A stretch of DNA of 9,103 bases, from positions 1 through 9,103 of the forward strand of contig JAJXWL010000058.1 in the NCBI GenBank assembly GCA_021781625.1, read 5' to 3'. Positions 1 to 5,913 of this stretch are shown in pieces. Under the pieces are notes generated by a model. It ran no database searches and had not been told where the DNA came from. It was given only the letters and a program-made list of their open reading frames with translations. Position numbers and translations under genes: made by a program. Source of the DNA: a bacterium (lineage in GTDB: Bacteria; Spirochaetota; Spirochaetia; JABEVK01). The first letter of the stretch is position 1. Each line of letters begins with the position of its first letter.

Positions 1-697
1 TGCCGACTGAACGAATCAAGATTGTCGGGAAACCACGTTCAAACCATGGTTCGGCTAAAGTCTGTTTTTCGGGGAGGTCAAAGCGAAAAATTTGCGGCTG
101 GTTTCCGGCAATGCTAACTTGAAAGCCAACACTCCGCAAGGTTTCAAGCCACGCCTGGGTCAACCATAAAGGAGCAATCGAGGCTCCGGAAACCAAATAC
201 AGTTCTAAATTCGTACTGTTCGAATCAAGATCAAGGATCACTACCGAAGTGGGTTCCCAGGGAAAAAAGGTATTGAGGAACTGTCGAGAACTCAAGGGAT
301 AGCCAGGACCTTTGGCTCGCTCAGCTCCGGCAAAGAGGAGCGTGACGGGAAACCGTGGGGGATGGGTTTTCCAAGCCTTAGCGGCGGTCAAGACGGCATG
401 AAGACTGTCGAAGGCCTGACGTTGAGGTGTTGAGTCCACAGGTACCACAACTACCAGTCTTGCGGTGGTTGTTCCGGGTAAATTGACCACGAGGCTGTGT
501 GCAAAAGAATGCGCACCAGGCAGGTTATTGTAGAAAAGGGTTTCAAAAGGTATTTCGTCCTTTTGCAGGGTCGCAGCGATCTCATTCAGGCGCTGGATTT
601 CTGCATTTGTTCCTTCATCCGAACGGGTTTCTTTCTGTCCAAAAAGATTGGTTGAGAGAGAAAAAAGCAGAAAGACCCCAAGAACAAAGCTTTTCAT
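1..697 (-). CDS. Exported protein with a degenerate M28-peptidase-like fold (3' end beyond window)
   Basis: This open frame runs leftward from an ATG at 695-697 to the window edge: 232 codons without a stop, C-terminus missing. Residues 1-20 form a signal peptide (MKSFVLG, a hydrophobic stretch, then NLFG before QKE). There is no lipobox cysteine, so a periplasmic or secreted protein is likely. From about residue 67 the pattern follows zinc aminopeptidases of family M28: a beta strand LVVVVPVDS at 81-89, a helix at 95-110, VTLLFAGAER at 118-127 where M28 has its Glu-Glu motif, VVILDLDS at 152-159 where a metal-binding Asp strand lies, and GFPTILI at 222-228. The first ligand motif HxD reads PVD, and the metal-bridging Asp-Asn-x-Ser-Gly is not seen. 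The fold may therefore be kept while catalysis is lost. No good Shine-Dalgarno precedes the ATG, but the signal peptide fixes the start. The fold assignment is inference; the gene itself is secure. Confidence 0.72.
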   Translation of the reverse strand, partial: MKSFVLGVFLLFSLSTNLFGQKETRSDEGTNAEIQRLNEIAATLQKDEIPFETLFYNNLPGAHSFAHSLVVNLPGTTTARLVVVVPVDSTPQRQAFDSLHAVLTAAKAWKTHPPRFPVTLLFAGAERAKGPGYPLSSRQFLNTFFPWEPTSVVILDLDSNSTNLELYLVSGASIAPLWLTQAWLETLRSVGFQVSIAGNQPQIFRFDLPEKQTLAEPWFERGFPTILIRSVG

Positions 698-717
698 CAA
701 TTCAAGATAGGATATCT

Positions 718-745
718 TTGACACTGGCGCAAGTTCGTGTATACT
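718..745 (+). promoter_or_regulatory. Sigma-70-type promoter for the nitroreductase operon
   Basis: A perfect -35 hexamer TTGACA (718-723) is separated by 16 bp from TATACT (740-745), which matches the -10 consensus at five of six bases. Transcription would begin near 751-753, only about 5-7 bases before the ATG at 758. The AGAGGA ribosome-binding sequence (746-751) would then lie mostly or wholly upstream of the RNA 5' end. The site sits in the 60-bp gap between divergent genes. A leftward promoter is much less clear: TTGCGC, 17 bp, TATCTT on the minus strand is only a weak match. Confidence 0.7.
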
Positions 746-757
746 AGAGGAACCGTC

Positions 758-1270
758 ATGAAAGACATCCTTCCGTCTATTCAGAACCGCTTCAGTGCTA
801 AGAGTTTTCTCGACAAAAATATTGACAACGATATTTTAGACAGGATTTTAGAGGCTGGACGGCTGGCGCCTTCTGCAAAAAATCGTCAACCTTGGCGGTT
901 TGTTGTGATTCGCGAACTCCTCCAAAGGCAGAAAATCGCACACGCCGCCTATAATGAGCCCTGGCTGATTCAGGCTCCCGTCCACATTGCGGTTTGTAGC
1001 ACAAATATTGACTATAAAACTCCTAATGGTCAGCTGGCTTATCCCATTGATTTAAGTTTTGCGGCCTCTTTCATGATGCTTCAGGCTGTGCAGGAAGGGC
1101 TAGCTTGCAGTATTAATACAACCTTTGATGAAACCGAAGTCAGAGAACTTTTGACCGTTCCTTACGGTATGCGCATAGTTCTTCTTTTGATTTTAGGCTA
1201 TTCTGACGATAAACCTAAAGAGCGCGACCGTCTGCCGAAAGGACGGATCGTCAGTTATGAACACTGGTAG
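758..1270 (+). CDS. Nitroreductase family FMN-dependent oxidoreductase
   Basis: A 170-residue cytoplasmic flavoprotein of the nitroreductase family, which uses FMN and NAD(P)H to reduce nitro compounds, quinones or similar electron acceptors; the natural substrate cannot be read from sequence. Family marks are the N-terminal R11-F-S-A-K-S-F motif that contacts the FMN phosphate, APSAKNRQPWRFVV at 37-50 (the usual PSxxNxQPW block), and the helix LSFAASFMMLQAVQEGL at about 105-121. The C-terminal region ILGYSDDKPKERDRLPKGRIVSY matches the usual end of small nitroreductases (GYP..KP..R.R). The length is typical of compact single-domain members. ATG 758 is preferred to an in-frame GTG at 737, because the promoter -10 overlaps the latter and AGAGGA lies 6 bases before the ATG. 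The next gene follows after 11 bp, so the two are probably co-transcribed. Confidence 0.93.
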   Translation: MKDILPSIQNRFSAKSFLDKNIDNDILDRILEAGRLAPSAKNRQPWRFVVIRELLQRQKIAHAAYNEPWLIQAPVHIAVCSTNIDYKTPNGQLAYPIDLSFAASFMMLQAVQEGLACSINTTFDETEVRELLTVPYGMRIVLLLILGYSDDKPKERDRLPKGRIVSYEHW

Positions 1271-1281
1271 GAGAGTTCTAG

Positions 1282-2454
1282 GTGTCTACCGAACGTCGAA
1301 AGAAAATCCTCGAACTCCCCATAAAAATCATCTTTAACGAAGAAGGAATCAACTTTTTCATAAAGAGCAATAAAAGGCTCGAAAGGTTCAGACTCGCCGA
1401 CGAAATTGAGCAGTACGGGATATTTTTTGATTCGTTTTCGCCGGCTTCTGTTCAAAAGATGCTTTTGATCAATTACATTTCGTATCTTGAAATCAGTCGC
1501 CCAGAATTTGTTTCTAAGCGTCAAGAAGTAATGGATCTTTCGAAACTCATTACCTACGGTACTCTTTACCGCCGGTTTGATGAAATGGTTTTTGCCAAGG
1601 TCTTAGAATCAGAAGTCATTAAAAAATGGAATCGCGCCAATCCTAGCGCGATTATTGACCGTAAAACTTCGATCAATGAAACCTATCTTACTCAATCTCT
1701 CGAGAAAAATAAGGCTGTGACGCAAAGCCTTAAACAGGAAATCTTGCGAACTTTGGTCTCGCAAGTCCTGCAAAACGAATCCCTGCTTCCCGAAGAAAAG
1801 AATATCCAGCTATTTTTAGCCGAGAAGTTTCTCAGTAATCTTCGACCCTTAGTTTGGTTCGTTCTGACAAATTTTAAAGATTCTGATGAACTTTTGCCTT
1901 TACTGAATGATATCGAAGTGATTTTGCAAGATTTTATGCTCAAAGCCAAAATTGCGGAATACTTGTCTTTGATGACGATGGAACTCGCCATCATGGCCGA
2001 GAACTCCAATATGCAAAATTTTGCCAAAGCTCGCTACAAAGGGACTCTAGATCCCATGTCGGTGATGTACGATCCAGAAATGCGGAAAATGATTGTCGAG
2101 GAAATGAAAGCCCGAAATCAAAACGTTTTTCTATCCTGGAAGGTTGGGTCCGACAACGCTAAAGCGATCACGGCTCGCGAACGTCTGCAGGTCAAGATCT
2201 ACAATAAAGAAGCCGGTTATCTCGACCTCAAAAAAAGCATTGACGACACAAAAAGTGTCAAGTTGAAACAACGCTCGCTAATGGAATTCTACAAAGAGGG
2301 TCCTGACGAAAATGCGGGGAGTACCGAGCTGGGACTCTATTATTTGTCGTACCTATCTGAGGAATGTCAAAAGGTTGGCGTACACTTTGAATCTTTGGTG
2401 AATCAAATTCGAGAAAGTAACTTAACGGTTATTACGCTCAACCTCTTGATTTAA
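1282..2454 (+). CDS. Conserved-looking cytoplasmic protein of unknown function, 390 residues
   Basis: I do not recognise a named family. The start is GTG at 1282: AGGAGAG (1269-1275) overlaps the TAG stop of the nitroreductase gene and lies 6 bases upstream, so translation is probably coupled. The protein has no signal peptide or membrane segment and is rich in Lys, Glu and Leu. It looks largely helical, with long amphipathic stretches at about 130-240. The N-terminus (ELPIKIIFNEEGINFFI, 11-27) looks like a small alpha/beta element. The stretch 282-313 (VFLSWKVGS..., then VKIYNKEAGYLDL) and the end 347-390 (STELGLYYLSYL, KVGVHFESLVNQI, then alternating LTVITLNLLI) look like a separate, more structured C-terminal domain. 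The layout resembles conserved hypothetical proteins of spirochaetes, but that rests on memory and impression. It ends 4 bp from the oppositely oriented TatD gene. Confidence 0.85.
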   Translation: MSTERRKKILELPIKIIFNEEGINFFIKSNKRLERFRLADEIEQYGIFFDSFSPASVQKMLLINYISYLEISRPEFVSKRQEVMDLSKLITYGTLYRRFDEMVFAKVLESEVIKKWNRANPSAIIDRKTSINETYLTQSLEKNKAVTQSLKQEILRTLVSQVLQNESLLPEEKNIQLFLAEKFLSNLRPLVWFVLTNFKDSDELLPLLNDIEVILQDFMLKAKIAEYLSLMTMELAIMAENSNMQNFAKARYKGTLDPMSVMYDPEMRKMIVEEMKARNQNVFLSWKVGSDNAKAITARERLQVKIYNKEAGYLDLKKSIDDTKSVKLKQRSLMEFYKEGPDENAGSTELGLYYLSYLSEECQKVGVHFESLVNQIRESNLTVITLNLLI

Positions 2455-2458
2455 CTGT

Positions 2459-3241
2459 TTAGGAAAGTTTGTTCGTTAACCCAAAAACCTCTAGACTGTT
2501 TGCCCAGAGTTGTTCAGCCACGTATTCAGGGTCTTCATCACGCAAGTCAGCAATATGGTACAAGGTAGACGGTAAATACGAGGGTTTATTGCGTTTGCCA
2601 CGGTGTTCGCTAGGGATCATGAAGGGACTTTCGGTCTCAATCAACATCCGGTCAAGCGGCATTCCCGCGGCAGTTTCTTGAATTTGACGGGCGTTACGGT
2701 AGGTGACATTCCCCGCGAACGAGATCCAGACGTTTAAATCTAGAACCTTTTGGGCGAACGAAACATCTTCCGAATAACAATGCAGGATCGCGCCTCGCGG
2801 CGGAATTTTGTCTTTTAAAATCGACAGTAAGTCATCACCTGCACCTCGGTTATGGATGACAACGGGGAGATTTAAACGGGCGGCGAGATCAAGTTGTCGT
2901 AAAAAAAGGTCAATCTGAGATTTTTTATCCCCGTACTTTTTTTCGTAGTCTAAGCCCGTTTCTCCAAGAGCAATAACCCTTTCCAGGCTACTACCTTGAA
3001 CAATTTTTTGTTCCCAGTCCCGGCCGGGGTGAAGTACTTCAGAGGGGGAAACTCCGATGGCAAAATAGACATTGGAGGCCGTCTTCAGGTTTTCATGAAC
3101 GGTGAAAAAGTCTTGGATATTATTGGTAATGCTCAGAATTCCCAGAACATTTTCACGCTTTGCTTCCTGTGCTAAAAGCAATTGCTCAATATGGTCGTCG
3201 TGAATCAGGCTGAGATGCGAATGTGTGTCGAAAAGTTTCAT
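2459..3241 (-). CDS. tatD: TatD-family metal-dependent hydrolase / DNase
   Basis: A 260-residue TIM-barrel metal hydrolase of the TatD family (amidohydrolase superfamily), cytoplasmic; relatives act as 3'-5' exonucleases or D-aminoacyl-tRNA deacylase-like enzymes. Visible signature residues are D5-T-H7-S-H9-L near the N-terminus, ALGETGLDYE with E94, PVVIHNRG with H130, and ILHCYSE with H154. In the last metal site the usual ETDxP reads ETESP (202-206), so Glu replaces the conserved Asp. The common GxHP loop reads GVSP (63-66), losing its His. Length matches the family. ATG at 3239-3241 is chosen because GGAG lies 5 bases upstream and MKLFDTHSHL is the typical family start; an in-frame ATG at 3277 would add 12 atypical residues. 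It is transcribed away from the M23-bactofilin operon and converges with the 1282 gene. Confidence 0.92.
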   Translation of the reverse strand: MKLFDTHSHLSLIHDDHIEQLLLAQEAKRENVLGILSITNNIQDFFTVHENLKTASNVYFAIGVSPSEVLHPGRDWEQKIVQGSSLERVIALGETGLDYEKKYGDKKSQIDLFLRQLDLAARLNLPVVIHNRGAGDDLLSILKDKIPPRGAILHCYSEDVSFAQKVLDLNVWISFAGNVTYRNARQIQETAAGMPLDRMLIETESPFMIPSEHRGKRNKPSYLPSTLYHIADLRDEDPEYVAEQLWANSLEVFGLTNKLS

Positions 3242-3331
3242 AAGGTCTCCGTGAAAACGATTCGGACCTGAGTGCATTCACCACATGAGGCGAGTTAAGC
3301 ATGTCCGGGGATAAACAGTAACAGCAAATTC

Positions 3332-3360
3332 AAGTTACAACACAAAGGCGGCTTGGTCAA
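3332..3360 (-). promoter_or_regulatory. Candidate leftward promoter for the tatD gene
   Basis: On the minus strand TTGACC (3360-3355) matches five of six -35 bases and lies 17 bp from TAACTT (3337-3332), a weak -10. Transcription from here would give a leader of about 84 bases before the tatD ATG. Its -35 box lies 7 bp from the -35 box of the rightward candidate promoter, so the two would be back to back. The poor -10 keeps confidence low. Confidence 0.35.
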
Positions 3361-3367
3361 CCTTGAA

Positions 3368-3396
3368 TTGACAAAGGCTGAGTTTAAGTGTAGCCT
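3368..3396 (+). promoter_or_regulatory. Candidate promoter for the M23-bactofilin-YaaR operon
   Basis: A perfect -35 hexamer TTGACA (3368-3373) is followed after 17 bp by TAGCCT (3391-3396), a weak -10 with three consensus matches. Start of transcription would be near 3403, giving a leader of about 35 bases that carries AGGAGG. It is the best rightward candidate in the 196-bp intergenic region 3242-3437, which otherwise shows no gene and no clear terminator. Confidence 0.4.
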
Positions 3397-3424
3397 CAAA
3401 ATAACCGACCTTTTATCCAGAAGC

Positions 3425-3430
3425 AGGAGG
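3425..3430 (+). promoter_or_regulatory. Perfect Shine-Dalgarno AGGAGG selecting a TTG start
   Basis: AGGAGG lies 7 bases before the TTG at 3438. No ATG or GTG sits in the right frame at a suitable distance, so this site decides the unusual TTG start of the M23 peptidase gene. A full-strength ribosome-binding site may compensate for the weak start codon. Confidence 0.8.
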
Positions 3431-3437
3431 GTGGATT

Positions 3438-4475
3438 TTGTCCCCCGTCGAGAATTATAAGAATTGGGAAAAAAACGTTGCTCACCAAACCCGCAAGGGA
3501 CTAGGGTCAGCTGGAAAAAAGCTCGGAGAAGTCTGGGCAAAGTTTTGGCGGTTTGGTCGTCAAAACTTTACAATCATGCTGATCCCGCATTCTGAACGGA
3601 AAATCATCAATTTTAAAATATCTGTCTTTGCCTTGGCCTTTTTAGGGCTTTTGACCACTTTGGTTTTTGTGTTCTTTGTTTGGTACATCACCAGCTTTAC
3701 CAGTGTGAACCGTCTATTGGCTCAAAAAAGTGACCGACTTGATACGGCGCAAGCTAACCTCGATACGATGCGTGAAGAGGTGGGGCAATTACACCGCGTC
3801 GCCGGACAATTTGAAGATACCTTAGACTCGACGTTAAAAACCGTTGGGGTCGCCCCTGCCAAGATTCAAACTGATAATCAAATGCATGGGGATTTAGCGT
3901 CCTTACTCAACTTTCAACAAGTGGACGGCGGGGCTGTTCCTGAAGTGGGCGAATTAAAGAACCTACATAACTTTATGGCTGCGACCACCGAGCCGTTGCG
4001 TGAATTGAATAATGCATTATCGACTGAAAAGTCCCTGCTGGTGGACATCCCCAGCCTTTGGCCTTTAAAAGGCGTGAGAGGGTGGATAACCAATCCCTTT
4101 GGGCCGGCAATTCACCCGTTTACAGGACAGTGGTATCTGCATAAAGGTATTGATATTGCCCAACGGCTAGGAACCCCTGTGGTTGCCACGGCCAACGGCA
4201 AGGTAGCGCAAATTGGCTATGAACCTTTTGATTACGGAAACTACATTATCTTGAAGCATAATTATGGTTTTTCAACGCGTTATGCACACTTATCCAGAAT
4301 TTATGTGACGAAAGGTCAAGACGTCTCTCGTGGTCAGGTCATTGGTGCCATTGGCTCTACGGGGTTGTCGACGGGCCCGCACCTTCACTATGAAGTCATG
4401 ATTGGTACTCAAGTCGTTGACCCCACAAAATATTTGACGATTTCTAGTGAATCGTTTGACCAGAAAGGACCTTAA
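3438..4475 (+). CDS. Membrane-anchored M23 (LytM-type) peptidoglycan endopeptidase
   Basis: A 345-residue type II membrane protein predicted to cut peptide cross-links of peptidoglycan in the periplasm. Residues 1-57 are a basic cytoplasmic tail ending in FTIMLIPHSERK, about 59-86 form one transmembrane helix, and 92-130 look coiled-coil (LLAQKSDRLDTAQANLDTMREE). A linker leads to the M23 domain at about 208-335. The zinc ligands are intact: H235 and D239 in HKGIDI, and H317 in GPHLHYE. The further catalytic histidines H284 (RYAHL) and H315 are also present, so it should be an active enzyme rather than a degenerate EnvC/NlpD-like activator. The TTG start is supported by AGGAGG. The bactofilin gene begins on the base after its stop, an arrangement resembling the bactofilin/LmdC and CcmA/Csd pairs of other bacteria. 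The basic N-terminal tail is a plausible bactofilin contact (inference). Confidence 0.94.
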   Translation: MSPVENYKNWEKNVAHQTRKGLGSAGKKLGEVWAKFWRFGRQNFTIMLIPHSERKIINFKISVFALAFLGLLTTLVFVFFVWYITSFTSVNRLLAQKSDRLDTAQANLDTMREEVGQLHRVAGQFEDTLDSTLKTVGVAPAKIQTDNQMHGDLASLLNFQQVDGGAVPEVGELKNLHNFMAATTEPLRELNNALSTEKSLLVDIPSLWPLKGVRGWITNPFGPAIHPFTGQWYLHKGIDIAQRLGTPVVATANGKVAQIGYEPFDYGNYIILKHNYGFSTRYAHLSRIYVTKGQDVSRGQVIGAIGSTGLSTGPHLHYEVMIGTQVVDPTKYLTISSESFDQKGP

Positions 4476-4919
4476 GTGTCGGCTCCCCTTGAATCTGCGT
4501 ACATCAACACCCTGATCGGAGAAGGTTCTTCGGCTCGCGGTGAATTTGTTGTAAAAGGTTTCTTTCGAATTGACGGGGATTTTTCGGGGTCCATTAAAAC
4601 CTCTGGCCGAATTCTTGTGGGGGTCACCGGTCGTGGAAAGGGTGAGCTTCATGGTAGAGACGTTGTCGTTGGGGGGGTGTTTCGAGGCGATATCTATGCC
4701 GATGAACACGTGGTGTTATTAGCCTCTGCGGTAGTTCTTGGCAATGTGTATTCACCCCGGCTCGAAATTGAGCGCGGTAGCATTCTTGATGGGTATGCCT
4801 GTATTACTCCCCGAATCCGTGAAGAAGGGCCTCATGCCGTGCACCAACAATCCTCTTACGTTTTAAAAATAGACCCTACGGCTAAAGTTGTTTCTCCCTT
4901 ATCGCAATGGGAGCAATAA
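4476..4919 (+). CDS. Bactofilin, polymer-forming cytoskeletal protein
   Basis: A 147-residue bactofilin. The family self-assembles without nucleotide into filaments made of a right-handed beta helix, lies beneath the inner membrane and positions cell-wall enzymes. The core spans about residues 10-113 and shows the repeating short-strand/glycine pattern: INTLIGEGSSARGEF, RIDGDFSGSI, GRILVGVTGRGKGEL, VVVGGVFRGDI, VVLGNVYSP, LEIERGSILDGYA. A polar 34-residue tail follows. The short N-terminus MSAPLESAY may carry the membrane or partner contact. The GTG start directly abuts the TAA of the M23 gene, with AAAGGA (4464-4469) 6 bases upstream inside that gene, so the two are translationally coupled. 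The YaaR gene follows after 3 bp. Its likely job is to scaffold the co-encoded M23 hydrolase (inference from context and known bactofilin pairs). Confidence 0.93.
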   Translation: MSAPLESAYINTLIGEGSSARGEFVVKGFFRIDGDFSGSIKTSGRILVGVTGRGKGELHGRDVVVGGVFRGDIYADEHVVLLASAVVLGNVYSPRLEIERGSILDGYACITPRIREEGPHAVHQQSSYVLKIDPTAKVVSPLSQWEQ

Positions 4920-4922
4920 TTC

Positions 4923-5417
4923 GTGGACCGTATCGAGTCCCAGGGTCTTTTACAGTCCTTTTTGCCCTCGAAAACCGAAGAAAAGAAGTCTAAAAAGACA
5001 CAAACTGCGAAGAAGACGGGCTTTTTATCGGCTTTGTCACAAGCTCAAGACACGGAAAGAACAGGACAACTCACTTCGACAGATATTTCTGGAGAGGATG
5101 ACTTAGAAAAACTTTTGGACGAGGTCCAAGAGTCTGGCCGTCATTTGGTAGCCTACCCGGGGCCTGAAAATGTCCAAGCTTACAAAGAACGCGTCCGACG
5201 GTTTATCAAACAAGTCCTCAAAAGGTCGGTGACACTTTCAGAGGTGGAGGGTCGTCTTCGAAAAGATATGAAACGTCCCAAGTATCTTTTGCTACAAGTG
5301 ATCGATGAAAAACTAGAAAAACTGGGCGCCTATATTTTAACAGATCAGAAAGACAAGTTAGAAATTCTCCGAAAAGTTGATGAGCTTCACGGCTTGTTGA
5401 TTGACCTGCAATATTAG
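4923..5417 (+). CDS. YaaR family (DUF327) protein
   Basis: A 164-residue cytoplasmic protein. Residues 1-60 are Lys/Ser/Thr-rich and probably disordered. From about 60 to the end it follows the YaaR/DUF327 pattern: a charged helix (EDDLEKLLDEVQESGRHLVAYP), then VQAYKERVRRFIKQVLKRS (104-122), a variable turn, YLLLQVIDEKLEKLGAYIL, and the ending ILRKVDELHGLLIDLQY, close to the family hallmark IDEIRGLLIDL. The family has no firmly assigned biochemical role that I can state. The start is GTG at 4923 with GGGAG (4909-4913) 9 bases upstream inside the end of the bactofilin gene. Tight spacing behind the M23 and bactofilin genes argues for co-transcription, and perhaps for a role as adaptor of the same cell-envelope assembly (inference). 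Confidence 0.87.
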   Translation: MDRIESQGLLQSFLPSKTEEKKSKKTQTAKKTGFLSALSQAQDTERTGQLTSTDISGEDDLEKLLDEVQESGRHLVAYPGPENVQAYKERVRRFIKQVLKRSVTLSEVEGRLRKDMKRPKYLLLQVIDEKLEKLGAYILTDQKDKLEILRKVDELHGLLIDLQY

Positions 5418-5420
5418 CTC

Positions 5421-5449
5421 TTGCAGGCCGCCGCTTTGCCTCTTATACT
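5421..5449 (+). promoter_or_regulatory. Candidate promoter before the small secreted protein gene
   Basis: TTGCAG (5421-5426) lies 17 bp before TATACT (5444-5449), a five-of-six -10 match; the -35 is only partial. Transcription would start near 5456, at the AGGAGG (5457-5462) itself. The -10 is identical to that of the nitroreductase promoter, and in both cases TATACTA sits almost directly on the ribosome-binding site. The gene could instead be read through from the YaaR operon 55 bp upstream. Confidence 0.45.
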
Positions 5450-5472
5450 AAACACCAGGAGGCTTTCCCCTC

Positions 5473-5904
5473 ATGAAAAAGCTTTTGGTTCTTCTCATCA
5501 GTTTGTTCTTTGGCTCAGGAATGTTGGCCTCGGTCAGTGCCCAGGCCGTCCAGTCTCCCTTTTTTGCCAAGACAGTTTTTATACAGAAAATTACCAGTTC
5601 AAAAGAGGGCTATATTGTTGTTTATCTGGACGACCGGATGGACCCTCACACGATTTATGTGCCTATGGAGTGGTTTTATAAGTCCACTGGGGCTACCTCA
5701 GATGGCTATGTGAAGGCAGAACTGTTTTACGGGACTGGTGGTCAGTACCCATACATGCAAATCTTTTGGAAAGATGGAAAATTTCATCACCTTCGAATTT
5801 TTGCGGATCAAAATTTAAACGACCCAAGTTGGGGTATTCTTAGTGACACCGCAGATCTTTCAGGTCTATTTCATCCGAATCAAGACATTAATTTTCAATT
5901 TTAA
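5473..5904 (+). CDS. Small secreted protein of unknown function
   Basis: A 143-residue protein with a clear signal peptide: MKK, hydrophobic residues 4-20, and a likely cut after SVSAQA (A-Q-A at 23-25). No lipobox cysteine is present, so the mature protein (about 118 residues) should be free in the periplasm or outside. It looks rich in beta strands and aromatic residues: YIVVYLDDR at 47-55, IYVPMEWFYK at 61-70, VKAELFYGTGGQYPYMQIFW at 80-99, then FHHLRIF and DINFQF at the end. I do not recognise a family. AGGAGG lies 10 bases before the ATG, slightly far but strong. It stands between the YaaR gene and the DHH phosphoesterase gene (9 bp downstream), so it may belong to either transcription unit. 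Envelope-related neighbours make a periplasmic partner role possible, without direct evidence. Confidence 0.85.
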   Translation: MKKLLVLLISLFFGSGMLASVSAQAVQSPFFAKTVFIQKITSSKEGYIVVYLDDRMDPHTIYVPMEWFYKSTGATSDGYVKAELFYGTGGQYPYMQIFWKDGKFHHLRIFADQNLNDPSWGILSDTADLSGLFHPNQDINFQF

Positions 5905-5913
5905 AGATAACCC

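Noticed and set aside
499..747. Rightward open frame of 82 codons
   Set aside because: It is antisense to the signal-peptide-bearing M28-like gene, has no ribosome-binding site, and its product shows no recognisable composition or motif.
737..757. GTG at 737 as an earlier nitroreductase start
   Set aside because: The -10 TATACT overlaps it, so it would not be on the transcript, and the family N-terminus fits ATG 758.
3242..3277. ATG at 3277 as tatD start
   Set aside because: It would add 12 residues before the typical MKLFDTHSHL opening, while ATG 3239-3241 has GGAG at proper distance.
3295..3540. Leftward open frame between tatD and M23
   Set aside because: It overlaps the divergent promoter region and the N-terminal codons of the M23 gene, lacks a ribosome-binding site and has an unconvincing product.
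4290..4709. Leftward open frame of 139 codons
   Set aside because: It is antisense to the conserved catalytic part of M23 and the bactofilin core, both of which are certain.
5421..5713. Two rightward frames overlapping the secreted protein gene
   Set aside because: Their products lack a signal peptide or motif; the frame at 5473 has AGGAGG and a textbook signal peptide.
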